Assembly (NCBI RefSeq): GCF_018449675.1
Contig: NZ_JAAVUZ010000006.1
Coordinates: 1 to 64,000, forward strand
Length of the DNA stretch: 64,000 bases
Reading direction: 5' to 3'
Source: Glaciihabitans sp. dw_435
GTDB lineage: Bacteria > Actinomycetota > Actinomycetes > Actinomycetales > Microbacteriaceae
The notes under the pieces were generated by a model. The model was not told where the DNA came from and ran no database searches. It was given only the letters and a program-made list of their open reading frames with translations. Positions 8,127-16,519 of this stretch are shown here, in pieces. The position numbers and the translations under genes were made by a program. The stretch's first letter is position 1. Each line of letters begins with the position of its first letter.

Positions 8127-8750
8127 CTACGACTGGGGGCCACGGCGCTCTGCAGACGCGACTGCAGGGTTCGCGGCTGCGATCGTCTTTCGCATGACGG
8201 TTTTGCTCTTGCCGATGTGCCGCTCGAAGGTAAACCCGGCACGTTCAAACATCGCGCGAGTGCCGTTATGCAGGAATGACGAGGACGTCCTCTTCCCTGG
8301 CACAAGCTCGTTCGGGAAGGACACGACCTCACCTCCACCCGCCGCCGCGATCAACTGCAGCGCACCCTCGAGAGCTTCATATGCGACGCCCGACCGGCGG
8401 TAGTCACGATCAACAAAGAAGCAGGTGATGCGCCACGGAGCGGGATGGGTCTCGCCCGCGTCATATTGCTTGCGGTGGTAGATACCCGGAAGTTCGTCGG
8501 GGCTGCCGTACTGGCACCACGCGATGGCCGCCTCCCCATCAAACACGAGCGCCGCGTGTGCAACGCCCTCCGCGACGAGACGCTGCTTGAAGGTCGGGCG
8601 GTCGAAGTCGTTCTTGGAGGTCCTCGCGGTGTCGCTGTGGAAGTACGTGCAATAGCACCCTCCCCAGACGCCATTGTGCTTGTCGGCAAGGCCGAGCCAC
8701 GCGGGATAAGTCTCGGGTGTGAGCGGCTTAATCACGTGAGTATTGGCCAC
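8127..8750 (-). CDS. GNAT-like N-acetyltransferase
   Basis: A 207-residue protein with the GNAT core: VFDGEAAIAWCQYG (beta strand and turn), CFFVDRDYRRSGVAYEALEGAL as the acetyl-CoA pyrophosphate loop region, and a C-terminal NGTRAMFERAGFTFE typical of the last strand-helix. The N-terminal WGGCYCTYFH segment marks a distinct subfamily often annotated only as GNAT. The substrate is unknown. It lies 29 bp upstream of the exonuclease on the same strand and may be cotranscribed. Confidence 0.8.
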   Translation of the reverse strand: MANTHVIKPLTPETYPAWLGLADKHNGVWGGCYCTYFHSDTARTSKNDFDRPTFKQRLVAEGVAHAALVFDGEAAIAWCQYGSPDELPGIYHRKQYDAGETHPAPWRITCFFVDRDYRRSGVAYEALEGALQLIAAAGGGEVVSFPNELVPGKRTSSSFLHNGTRAMFERAGFTFERHIGKSKTVMRKTIAAANPAVASAERRGPQS

Positions 8751-8816
8751 GAGTCAGACCTCCGTTCGTGCGTGTCCACCTCATGCTAAATCGGGGAGGC
8801 CCGCGCGCTGAAGGGG

Positions 8817-9296
8817 TCAGGTCGGATCGGGCAGCGAGCGACCATCCAGATGATCGCGCAACGCACGCGTCACGTCATCCGCCTTCGCCAGAAGCTCCGG
8901 GTCCAGCGCGGTAATGAACAGTTCGTGGACTGCCCGGAGGTGAGGGGCGGATGCCTGTCGGAAGAGCCGTGCTCCCGACTCTGTCAGCACGATCTCGGTG
9001 CCCCTGTTGTCGGTCAGGCATTTCTCGCGGCCGACGAGCCCCCGTGATTCCATGCGGCCGAGGTGGTGGGAGAGGCGACTGCGTTCCCACGAAATGTGCG
9101 AGGCGAGGTCGGAAGGACGCATGCGTTTTCCCGTCGCTTCGGAAAGCGCCAGCAGTACCGAGTAATCGCCCGTCGACAAATCAGATTCGGACTGCAGGCG
9201 CGAACCTAACAGGGATCTCAACCGGTCTCCGGTTTCAATAAATTCTCGCCAGACCCGCAATTCGTGGGCGTTCGGCGACCGGCGACCTGAACTCAT
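8817..9296 (-). CDS. MarR-family transcriptional regulator
   Basis: A 159-residue winged-helix regulator (PSDLASHISWERSRLSHHLGRMESRGLV; wing LTDNRGTEIVLTESG). ATG 9296 is chosen because a GGAGGA ribosome-binding site lies just upstream. The longer frame would begin at a TTG inside the operator. It is divergent from a luciferase-like monooxygenase gene, with two identical 12-bp palindromes in the gap. Confidence 0.92.
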   Translation of the reverse strand: MSSGRRSPNAHELRVWREFIETGDRLRSLLGSRLQSESDLSTGDYSVLLALSEATGKRMRPSDLASHISWERSRLSHHLGRMESRGLVGREKCLTDNRGTEIVLTESGARLFRQASAPHLRAVHELFITALDPELLAKADDVTRALRDHLDGRSLPDPT

Positions 9297-9308
9297 GTCT
9301 TCCTCCGA

Positions 9309-9348
9309 TTGACATGTCAACAATATCGACAGATGATTGACATGTCAA
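9309..9348. promoter_or_regulatory. Two identical palindromic operators of the MarR/LLM pair
   Basis: TTGACATGTCAA occurs at 9309-9320 and again at 9337-9348. Both copies are perfect palindromes, with a start-to-start spacing of 28 bp. They flank the shared promoter region of the divergent MarR and LLM genes. Confidence 0.85.
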
Positions 9349-9366
9349 TTACATCTGGAGGACCTC

Positions 9367-10416
9367 GTGACCGCTTTTCCGCTCGAATTTGGACTCAACT
9401 CATTCGGTGATGTCCCGACGGACAACGGCAGGATTCTCAGCGACGCGGAAACCGTTCGGCTTCTCATCGACGAGGCAAAGCTGGCCGAGTCGGTCGGGCT
9501 TGACGTGTTCAGCATCGGAGAGCACTACCGGGAGGGTTACGTCGATTCGGCTGGGGCAGTGCTCCTTGCGGGAATTGCCTCCGCAACAAGCCGGATCAAG
9601 CTCGGCACGGCCGTGACGGTTCTCAGCACGAATGACCCTGTGCGCCTGTACAACGAGTTCTCGACTCTGGACGCCATATCCAACGGCCGCGCCCAGATGG
9701 TTCTCGGCCGCGCCTCCCAGACGCAGTCCTTTCCCCTCTTTGGCTATGACCTCGCCAATTATGAGGAGCTCTTCGAAGAGAAGCTCGAGCTGTTCATGAT
9801 GTTGCAGCGCGAGTCACCGGTCACTTGGTCCGGCACGGTGCGTGCGCCGCTGACGAACCAGACGCTGCATCCTCAGATGCGCCCCGGCGGAATCCCTACC
9901 TGGGTTGGTGTCGGCGGTAGCCCAAACTCCGTGGTCCGGGCGGCCAGGTACGGACTTCCGCTGATGCTGGCGATCATCGGCGGGCAACCGGAACGCTTTG
10001 CGGGCCATGTGGACCTGTATTTCCGGGCCCTTGCGCAATTCGGACAGCCGGCGCAGCCGGTGGGGCAGCACGCGCTCGGGCTGGTGGCCGACACCGATGA
10101 GGAGGCCGCTGACCTGTGGTGGGAGTCGTGGAAGCCTATGGTGGAAATGATGGGCAAAGAGCGCGGCTTTTATCCACCGACCCGCGAAAGGTACGACCTT
10201 GAACTGGCTACGGGCGCGCTGTTCGTCGGTTCGCCGGAAACGGTTGCCCAGAAAATCGCCCAGATGACCCGCGTGCTGCACATCAGTCGATTCGACCTGA
10301 AGTACGACGTCATTGGCCTCCCTCGTTCCGCCCGAGCTCGCACCATTGAGTTGTTGGGCACCGAAGTCGCACCGCGAGTGCGCGAAATCCTCGCCCAGGA
10401 GGCGGTCAATGTCTGA
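9367..10416 (+). CDS. LLM-class flavin-dependent oxidoreductase (luciferase-like monooxygenase)
   Basis: A 349-residue protein with the luciferase-like TIM-barrel signature (AESVGLDVFSIGEHY, LGTAVTVLSTNDPVRLYNEFSTLD, NGRAQMVLGR). The start GTG 9367 follows TGGAGGAC; earlier in-frame codons lie inside the operator. The cofactor is probably FMNH2 and the substrate is unknown. It overlaps the next gene by 8 nt and is paralogous to the LLM protein at 40416-41429. Confidence 0.92.
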   Translation: MTAFPLEFGLNSFGDVPTDNGRILSDAETVRLLIDEAKLAESVGLDVFSIGEHYREGYVDSAGAVLLAGIASATSRIKLGTAVTVLSTNDPVRLYNEFSTLDAISNGRAQMVLGRASQTQSFPLFGYDLANYEELFEEKLELFMMLQRESPVTWSGTVRAPLTNQTLHPQMRPGGIPTWVGVGGSPNSVVRAARYGLPLMLAIIGGQPERFAGHVDLYFRALAQFGQPAQPVGQHALGLVADTDEEAADLWWESWKPMVEMMGKERGFYPPTRERYDLELATGALFVGSPETVAQKIAQMTRVLHISRFDLKYDVIGLPRSARARTIELLGTEVAPRVREILAQEAVNV

Positions 10417-11107
10417 CCGGGTTGAGACCATCGGCATACTCGGCGCCGGCAAAGTCGGGACAGTCCTCGCCCGGCTGCTGATCGCAGCGGGCTACCGCGT
10501 GCTCATCGCGGGATCTGGTCCCGCGTCGCGGATCGCCCTCACCATCGAAGTTCTCGTGCCCGGCGCCGTCGCCACGACGGCGGACGAGGCTGTGCGCGAA
10601 TCCGACATCGTCATTCTTGCGCTGCCCCTGGGCAAGTACCGCTCGCTGTCACCTGAGGCGCTCTCGGGAAAGCTGGTGCTCGACGCAATGAACTACTGGT
10701 GGGAGATTGACGGCATTCGTGACGATCTCCGTGATCCCCGCACCTCGACGAGCGAGCTGGTGCAGGCGTTCCTTGCGGATTCGCGGGTGGTGAAGTCGTT
10801 CAACCATATGGGGTACCACGACCTGGACGAAGGTGCCCGGCCAGCGGGGACGCCCGGCCGTCGAAGTCTGGCCATCGCGGGAGATGACGCGGCGGACCTC
10901 GCTATCGCAGCCGCGTTAGTCGACGCTGTCGGTTTCGATCCGGTGCTCGCGGGGACCCTCCATGACAGCATTTCCCTCGAACCGGGTGCTGAGCTGTTTG
11001 GGGCGAATTCCAGTGCGTCTGCCGTTCGTGAGGCGCTCGAGCGTTTCCCGGAGACCAACCGCGGTATTGAGGTTGCGACCGCGCGGGCGGACGCTCCCGC
11101 CGCATAG
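10409..11107 (+). CDS. NADPH-dependent F420 reductase-like / NAD(P)-binding oxidoreductase
   Basis: A 232-residue protein with an N-terminal dinucleotide loop (IGILGAGKVGTVLARLL, residues about 7-23), a DIVILALPLGKY strand-turn and a KSFNHMGYH segment typical of the NpdG/FNO-like branch. ATG 10409 has an AGGAGG site inside the upstream gene. It may supply reduced cofactor to the LLM enzyme with which it is translationally coupled. That pairing is inference from context. Confidence 0.85.
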   Translation: MSDRVETIGILGAGKVGTVLARLLIAAGYRVLIAGSGPASRIALTIEVLVPGAVATTADEAVRESDIVILALPLGKYRSLSPEALSGKLVLDAMNYWWEIDGIRDDLRDPRTSTSELVQAFLADSRVVKSFNHMGYHDLDEGARPAGTPGRRSLAIAGDDAADLAIAAALVDAVGFDPVLAGTLHDSISLEPGAELFGANSSASAVREALERFPETNRGIEVATARADAPAA

Positions 11108-11122
11108 CGGGACGTGCAGCGT

Positions 11123-11461
11123 CTAGCTTTCCGGGTCGAACCCGAATTCCCGGATTTCCTGTGAGCATCGACAGGCGGTGGCGACCTTCGCGGCCCACTC
11201 CTCGGCGGCCGAGCGGTCAGGCAGCTCGAGAACCAGGAATCCTCCGGTGAGTCGGGAGCCCGGATAGGTGTCGGCGGAGACCGACCCGTCGGCGGTGACG
11301 AGCACCGGTGCGACGTCTTCGTTGATCCCGCCACCGAATACGTAGACGCCGGCATCCTTGAGTTGCTGAATTACTGCGTGGGAGTCATCGCTGACTGTGG
11401 CGAGTTCTTCGCCCGTGAACGTCAGTGCTTCGCCGGGGAAAGAGATGAGGTACTTGGTCAT
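11123..11461 (-). CDS. YCII-related (DGPF-type) domain protein
   Basis: A 112-residue ferredoxin-like fold protein of the YCII family (KYLISFPGEA at the start, YVFGGGI centre, GFLVLELPDRSAAEEWAAK near the end). ATG 11461 is chosen because upstream codons are not family-like. Such proteins often accompany ECF sigma factors, but here the neighbours are the LLM operon (convergent) and the iron transporter (divergent). The function is unknown. Confidence 0.85.
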   Translation of the reverse strand: MTKYLISFPGEALTFTGEELATVSDDSHAVIQQLKDAGVYVFGGGINEDVAPVLVTADGSVSADTYPGSRLTGGFLVLELPDRSAAEEWAAKVATACRCSQEIREFGFDPES

Positions 11462-11541
11462 ATCTCGATGCTGCTCCGCCGTTCCGCGGCGAGGCAACCC
11501 GTATCGCGGCGAAAGCTCAATCAGAACGGGCAAATCGGGAG

Positions 11542-11560
11542 GTTAGGACAGCCTAAGCTG
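11542..11560. promoter_or_regulatory. IdeR/DtxR-type iron box
   Basis: GTTAGGACAGCCTAAGCTG resembles the DtxR/IdeR consensus, TTAGG(T/A)NAG(C/G)CTAA. It lies 6 bp before the GTG start of the first siderophore permease gene. Repression by Fe(II)-loaded IdeR is the expected logic. The regulator gene is not in the window. Confidence 0.75.
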
Positions 11561-11565
11561 TCTCA

Positions 11566-12624
11566 GTGACCACAGCCCCGTCGACCGCGCAGCGCCCGCC
11601 TGGCGCTCCCGGTGGGCAGCATCGCAGCGTTATCGCACGACGGATTGGCATGATTGCGGTTTTCGCGGGCCTTGCCGCCGTCACGGCGTTGGCGAGCGTG
11701 TTGTTCGGTAGCAACCACCTGTCGATGCCCGCGGTTGTGGATGCGCTCATCCACCGGGGATCCGACGAGGCGTCGACCATTGTCTTCGGCGTCAGGATTC
11801 CTCGCACGATGCTGGGCATCGTCGTGGGCGCGTGCCTGGGGGTCGCGGGCGCGGTCATGCAGGGCCACACCCGAAACTCTCTGGCGGACCCCGGCCTGTT
11901 CGGCGTATCGGCCGGAGCGGGACTAGCGGTCGTGATTGGCGTGTACGCCTTCGGTGTCGTCGGAACCGGAATTACCGTGTGGTTCGCCCTCGCCGGTGCC
12001 ATCATCGCGAGTGTCGCCGTCTTTTCCATCACGGCCGCCGGTTCCGGGACCGCCAGTCCCGTTCCCCTCGCTCTCGCCGGGGCCGCCGTATCCGCCCTGC
12101 TCGATGCATTCACGTCGTACATCGTCCTCGCCGACAAGGACTCCCTTCAGGCGTATCGCTTATGGGTCGTCGGATCGTTGTCGGGTCGGGACGTCGGCGT
12201 CATCTGGTCCGTGGTTCCGTTCGCGGTGGCAGGGCTGCTGCTCGCCTTCCTCAATACGCGGGCGCTCGACAACCTGGGTCTCGGATCGGACATGGCACGG
12301 AGCCTGGGCGAGAACGTTCTCGTGGCGCGAATCGTGGGCCTCGCCTCGATCACGTTGCTCACCGCGGCGGCGACCGCTGCCGCGGGGCCGATTGGATTCG
12401 TGGGACTTGTTATTCCCCACCTGGTGCGTCCCTTTGTCGGCACGGGCCACCGCTTCGTACTGCCGGCAAGCGCGCTCCTCGGCATCGCCCTTGTGCTCGC
12501 GGCGGACGTCGTTGGCCGCCTTATCGGCGGGGTCGCCGAGGTCCAGGTCGGCATTGTTCTCGCACTGATCGGTGGACCGTTCTTCGTCGTCATTGCTCGT
12601 CGCCGATCGCTGGTGGCGCTGTGA
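11566..12624 (+). CDS. Iron-siderophore ABC transporter permease (FecCD family), first subunit
   Basis: A 352-residue permease with about 9-10 membrane segments. The family markers are RIPRTMLGIVVGACLGVAGA near residue 90, ARSLG.NV and the C-terminal GPIGFVGLVIPHLVR, the loop that contacts the ATPase. GTG 11566 is very close to the iron box, so the transcript leader must be short or absent. It is the first gene of a four-gene importer and overlaps the second permease. Confidence 0.93.
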   Translation: MTTAPSTAQRPPGAPGGQHRSVIARRIGMIAVFAGLAAVTALASVLFGSNHLSMPAVVDALIHRGSDEASTIVFGVRIPRTMLGIVVGACLGVAGAVMQGHTRNSLADPGLFGVSAGAGLAVVIGVYAFGVVGTGITVWFALAGAIIASVAVFSITAAGSGTASPVPLALAGAAVSALLDAFTSYIVLADKDSLQAYRLWVVGSLSGRDVGVIWSVVPFAVAGLLLAFLNTRALDNLGLGSDMARSLGENVLVARIVGLASITLLTAAATAAAGPIGFVGLVIPHLVRPFVGTGHRFVLPASALLGIALVLAADVVGRLIGGVAEVQVGIVLALIGGPFFVVIARRRSLVAL

Positions 12625-13697
12625 CCGGGCAGCTCACGGGCGTGCGCCGTGCCGGGGGAATTCGTGTCGGGCCGGTCGGCCTCGCCTGGAGGCCCCGGGT
12701 CGTCATCGCGACGATCGCCGCACTCGTGCTTGCCCTCATTCTCTTCGTCGCTGGCATCACCATCGGGTCATCCGCGTTGAGCGTCGTTGACGTTATTCGC
12801 GCCCTGGGCGGGGGCGGCACGGGCGTGCAGCGCCTCATCGTGACCGAGCTCCGGTTGCCGCGTGCGCTCACGGGCGCCTTCGTGGGTCTCGCCCTGGGGG
12901 TTGCTGGCGCCCTCACGCAGACCTTCACTCGAAATCCGCTCGCCACCCCCGACGTGATCGGCGTGACGGCCGGAGCCTCAACGGGTGCTGTCGCCGCCAT
13001 CGTTCTGGGCGGCGGAACCTATTCGGTGAGCGCTGCACTGCTCGGCGGGGGCATCCCCCTCGCCGCCACCGCGGGCGCGTTGATTGCCTCTGCGGTCGTC
13101 TACGGACTGGGATGGCGCGGGGGAGTCGAAAGCTATCGGCTGATCCTTGTCGGGATTGGTGTCGCCTCGGTACTCACCGCGTTGACGAGCTATCTGCTGG
13201 TTCGGGCACAGATCGCTCAGGCATCCCAGGCATCCGTCTGGCTCGTCGGCAGCCTGAGCGGAAGCTCGTGGCCGAGTGTGTGGCCCCTGCTCATCGTGGC
13301 TGTGCTGGGCGTAGCGCTGTCCCTGGTCACTTCCACCGCGCTCGGCGTCTCGCAGCTCGGTGACGAGACGGCGATTGCCGTCGGACTACATCTGCAGCGA
13401 CACCGGCTCATCGTCATTGCCCTCGCGGTGGTACTCACCGCGGCCGCGGTTGCCGCCGCCGGTCCCGTCGGATTCGTCGCTTTCGTCGTTCCGCAGATCG
13501 CCCTCCGAACCGCGGGAACGTCGCGGCCGCCACTGCTGCTGTCCGGGCTCATGGGCACCTGTCTCGTGCTCGTCGCCGATCTCGCCGGTCGCACGATCTT
13601 TCCCACGGAAGTTCCCGTTGGCCTGCTCACCACCGTCGTTGGTGCCCCGTATCTGATCTGGCTGCTCGTTCGTCACCGCAAGGAGTTGTCATCGTGA
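12621..13697 (+). CDS. Iron-siderophore ABC transporter permease (FecCD family), second subunit
   Basis: A 358-residue paralogue of the first permease. It has RLPRALTGAFVGLALGVAGALTQ and the C-terminal AGPVGFVAFVVPQIALR ATPase-contact loop. GTG 12621 overlaps the upstream stop by 4 nt, so the two are made as a pair and should form the heterodimeric channel. An additional in-frame stretch upstream is only the other frame of the first permease. Confidence 0.93.
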   Translation: MTGQLTGVRRAGGIRVGPVGLAWRPRVVIATIAALVLALILFVAGITIGSSALSVVDVIRALGGGGTGVQRLIVTELRLPRALTGAFVGLALGVAGALTQTFTRNPLATPDVIGVTAGASTGAVAAIVLGGGTYSVSAALLGGGIPLAATAGALIASAVVYGLGWRGGVESYRLILVGIGVASVLTALTSYLLVRAQIAQASQASVWLVGSLSGSSWPSVWPLLIVAVLGVALSLVTSTALGVSQLGDETAIAVGLHLQRHRLIVIALAVVLTAAAVAAAGPVGFVAFVVPQIALRTAGTSRPPLLLSGLMGTCLVLVADLAGRTIFPTEVPVGLLTTVVGAPYLIWLLVRHRKELSS

Positions 13698-14509
13698 CCA
13701 CCATCGAACACACCACCGCGGTCCGGGCCGCGCCGGCGCTGGAGGCGCGCGGAGTCACGCTCGGCTACGACGGGCGGGTCGTCATCGATTCTCTCGATCT
13801 GAGTATCGAGACGGGAACCATCACCACGCTGGTCGGGGCCAACGGGTGCGGCAAATCCACTCTGCTCAAGTCGCTCGGCCGGATCCTGAAGCCCACCTCC
13901 GGGTCCATCCACCTCGAGGGCGTGCCCATCGCCTCGCTCTCCACCAAGAAGGTCGCGCGGCAGCTCGCAATGCTTCCGCAGAGCCCCAGCGCCCCGCCCG
14001 GCATCAGCGTCCGCGACCTCGTGCTGCGCGGCCGCAACCCCCACCAGACGTGGGCGCGTTCGTGGTCTCCCGAAGACGCGGCGGTCGTGGACGCGGCGCT
14101 GGAGGCGACGGGATTAATGGATGTCGCGGACCGCGATGTCGCCTCTCTGTCCGGTGGTCAGCGCCAACGCGTCTGGATAGCACTCGTTGTCGCGCAGCAG
14201 GCGGGAATCCTGCTCCTCGATGAGCCGACGACGTTCCTCGACCTCTCCCATCAGCTGGATGTGCTGCGTCTCGTGCGACAGATCAAACGCGACACCAACG
14301 CGACCGTGGTCATGGTGCTGCACGACCTGTCGCTCGCAGCCCGCTACTCCGATCGCATCGTCGTGCTGCACGAGGGCTCCATCGTCGCCGACGGAGCCCC
14401 GGCCGAGGTGCTCACGCCCGAGATACTCCACCGCGCCTTCTCACTTCGTGCCCGGGTCATCCCCGATCCCATTACCGGCACGCCCCTCATCGTTCCCGAA
14501 GCCGACTGA
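13694..14509 (+). CDS. Iron-siderophore ABC transporter ATP-binding protein
   Basis: A 271-residue ATPase. Walker A is GANGCGKST (residues about 48-56), the Q-loop is LPQ, the signature is LSGGQRQRVW, Walker B is ILLLDEPTTFLD and the switch His is in VLHDLSLA. It overlaps the permease gene by 4 nt. It matches the FepC/FecE/YusV group of iron-chelate importers. Confidence 0.95.
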   Translation: MTTIEHTTAVRAAPALEARGVTLGYDGRVVIDSLDLSIETGTITTLVGANGCGKSTLLKSLGRILKPTSGSIHLEGVPIASLSTKKVARQLAMLPQSPSAPPGISVRDLVLRGRNPHQTWARSWSPEDAAVVDAALEATGLMDVADRDVASLSGGQRQRVWIALVVAQQAGILLLDEPTTFLDLSHQLDVLRLVRQIKRDTNATVVMVLHDLSLAARYSDRIVVLHEGSIVADGAPAEVLTPEILHRAFSLRARVIPDPITGTPLIVPEAD

Positions 14510-14533
14510 CCACCCCAATAGAAAGCCATCACC

Positions 14534-15547
14534 ATGACCTTCCTTCCCAAGTACCGCGGCCGGTCCGTGCTCGCTGTCGCGGCCCTCGTCACCGCCGCAC
14601 TCGCGCTCAGCGGGTGTGCCAGCGGATCGTCCACGTCGGACACGGCGAGCTCTTCGTCGACGACATGGTCGTTCACCGACGACCTCGGCAAGACCGTCAC
14701 GCTCGATCACAAGCCCACCACGATCGTCGGCCAGAACGAGACCATGGTTTCCCTCATGAACTACGGGGTGAATCCCATCGGGACGTTTGGGTCGTTCGAT
14801 ATCACGCAGGATGCGCGTTATAAGGACCTGGACGTGACATCCATCACCCAAATCGGCACCGAGTTCGGGGCGTTCGACCTCGAAGCGCTGGCCGCGCTGC
14901 AGCCCGACCTGATCATCGCGGACGTCTACCCGGTCGATGAGAAGGGCACGATCGACGCGACCCAGCCCGACTTCGGGTTCTCCGACCTCGAGCAGCAGAA
15001 GCAGATCGAGAAGATCGCGCCCATCGTGACCGTCGTGATGGGAGGCGATGGGGCCGACGTGATCGACAGCATCGTCAAGCTGTCCACGGCGCTGGGCGCC
15101 GACGATGACACGCTGGCGACGGCCAAGGCCGCGTACGACAATGCGAGTTCCGAGCTCAAGCAGGTCGCGGAAGAGTCCAAGCTCACGGTCGCAACGGTGT
15201 ATGCCGATGCCGATGGTTACTACGTGGTGAAGGCGGACGAGGACCCCGCGCTCGACATCTACAAGGATCTCGGTGTCGACTTCATCGAGCCGACTCCGGA
15301 GGGCTACTACTGGGGAATCTACAGCTGGGAGAACGCGGGAAAGGTGGGCGGTGACCTGATCCTGCTCAACCAGTCGGGATATCAGCAGGACGAGCTCAGC
15401 AAGCAGCCGACGCTGGCGAACACCGCGGCGATCAAGTCCGGCCAGGTCTACCCCTGGTTGTCTGCAGGACTCGACTACGTGTCGCAGGCCTCCTACATGA
15501 AGCAGCTGGCGGGGTACCTCGGCGAGGCGAAGGTCGTCACCGACTGA
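14534..15547 (+). CDS. Iron-siderophore substrate-binding lipoprotein
   Basis: A 337-residue lipoprotein with a basic N-terminus, a hydrophobic h-region and lipobox LSGC giving lipid-modified Cys28. The rest is a TroA/FepB-like two-lobed binding protein (KPTTIVGQNETMVSLMNYG; LQPDLIIADVYP). It ends the importer operon. No siderophore biosynthesis genes are in view, so uptake of a foreign siderophore is possible. Confidence 0.93.
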   Translation: MTFLPKYRGRSVLAVAALVTAALALSGCASGSSTSDTASSSSTTWSFTDDLGKTVTLDHKPTTIVGQNETMVSLMNYGVNPIGTFGSFDITQDARYKDLDVTSITQIGTEFGAFDLEALAALQPDLIIADVYPVDEKGTIDATQPDFGFSDLEQQKQIEKIAPIVTVVMGGDGADVIDSIVKLSTALGADDDTLATAKAAYDNASSELKQVAEESKLTVATVYADADGYYVVKADEDPALDIYKDLGVDFIEPTPEGYYWGIYSWENAGKVGGDLILLNQSGYQQDELSKQPTLANTAAIKSGQVYPWLSAGLDYVSQASYMKQLAGYLGEAKVVTD

Positions 15548-15575
15548 TTCCGCGCGGCGTTTGGTCCTCCGGCGC

Positions 15576-16193
15576 TCAGCGCACGCGCACGCCGGAGGAC
15601 TTGAGCTCGAGATTCGCCAAGGCGCGCATGGCGACCTCGTCCCCGTTGCGCCAGGCGGACATCGGGTCGGGATGAACCGCGGAGATTCGCGACAGCTTCT
15701 GTCCGGCCAGTGCCCGCAGCGCGAGCAGGTCGACACCCGCGGGCTGCGTGGACATGGACCTGGCGGAGCCCGCGCGGTGGGCGAAGCGAAGTCGCGGGAC
15801 CAGCCAGAACAAGAGGATGGTGAGAATCGGCAGCGCCGCGATTCCGAGTCCAAGGCCGATCGCCAGATTGTGAACGGCGACCTGCTCGGCCTGGCCGGCA
15901 CTCTCCAGGGCCTTGCCCGCATTGCTGGCGTTGTCGAAGGGAGTGGTTACTCCGCCACCGATGAGGGGAATGCCACTGAGGTTGTCGCTGATGTCTGTCA
16001 TGGTGCTGCGAAAGCCCGAGCCTGACTCCTCCATCTGCGCGCCGAACGACTTCAGCCCATCGACAAGGCCGTGGATGACGAACCCCAGCCACACCGAAGC
16101 CGCAATGGCGGCGAGCGCGAAGAGATCGGCGACGATCTGACGGGTGCGATGTCTTGGGTAGTCGGAATACAACTTCATGGTTCGGCTGCTCAC
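15576..16193 (-). CDS. Two-TM membrane protein of unknown function
   Basis: A 205-residue protein with one hydrophobic segment at about 22-45 and another at about 110-135, separated by an extracytoplasmic stretch. The tail of about 65 residues is cytoplasmic. GTG 16193 is the likely start. I do not recognise a named family, though similar proteins occur in related genomes beside unrelated genes. It is convergent with the iron importer, 28 bp away. Confidence 0.75.
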   Translation of the reverse strand: MSSRTMKLYSDYPRHRTRQIVADLFALAAIAASVWLGFVIHGLVDGLKSFGAQMEESGSGFRSTMTDISDNLSGIPLIGGGVTTPFDNASNAGKALESAGQAEQVAVHNLAIGLGLGIAALPILTILLFWLVPRLRFAHRAGSARSMSTQPAGVDLLALRALAGQKLSRISAVHPDPMSAWRNGDEVAMRALANLELKSSGVRVR

Positions 16194-16295
16194 GCTCTCT
16201 CGTTGCGGTGGGGATCACGTTATCGGTGCTTGTCACGGACCGCGCGAATTGAAAACCCCCTCGCCCGCGGTCGACGGAAAACATAGTGTGGTTAC

Positions 16296-16451
16296 ATGAC
16301 CACCGACAACAGCGATACCAAGACGCAGGGAACAAACGACAGCGATTCCGGCTTCCCCGAAGACGATCGTCTCAACTCGAGCGGCGCGGGGGCCGAAGAG
16401 GCCGTGGCCGACGCGATTGATCCGGACAGCAACGACGCGGCTGTCAAGTAG
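16296..16451 (+). CDS. Small acidic protein (51 aa)
   Basis: A 51-codon frame (ATG 16296 to TAG 16449) rich in Asp, Glu, Ser and Asn, beginning MTTDNSDTKTQGTND. A strong terminator hairpin follows 22 bp after the stop. No hydrophobic segment or known fold is visible. The composition is that of an intrinsically disordered protein. It is too short to be certain, but its position before a dedicated terminator supports it. Confidence 0.55.
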   Translation: MTTDNSDTKTQGTNDSDSGFPEDDRLNSSGAGAEEAVADAIDPDSNDAAVK

Positions 16452-16472
16452 CGCCGCCTACACCCTCCACGC

Positions 16473-16506
16473 ACAAGCCCCGCAATCGAAGGATTGCGGG
16501 GCTTGT
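16473..16506. terminator. Intrinsic terminator hairpin
   Basis: Arms ACAAGCCCCGCAATC (16473-16487) and GATTGCGGGGCTTGT (16492-16506) pair perfectly over 15 bp with a 4-nt loop. It separates the small acidic protein (+) from the SDR gene (-) and can serve both. Confidence 0.85.
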
Positions 16507-16519
16507 GTGTCGTCGAGAC

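Noticed and set aside
14441-15922. 493-codon minus-strand frame opposite the siderophore-binding protein
   Set aside because: The plus strand carries a lipobox and a binding-protein fold. The antisense frame has biased Asp/Val/Arg composition and no family features.
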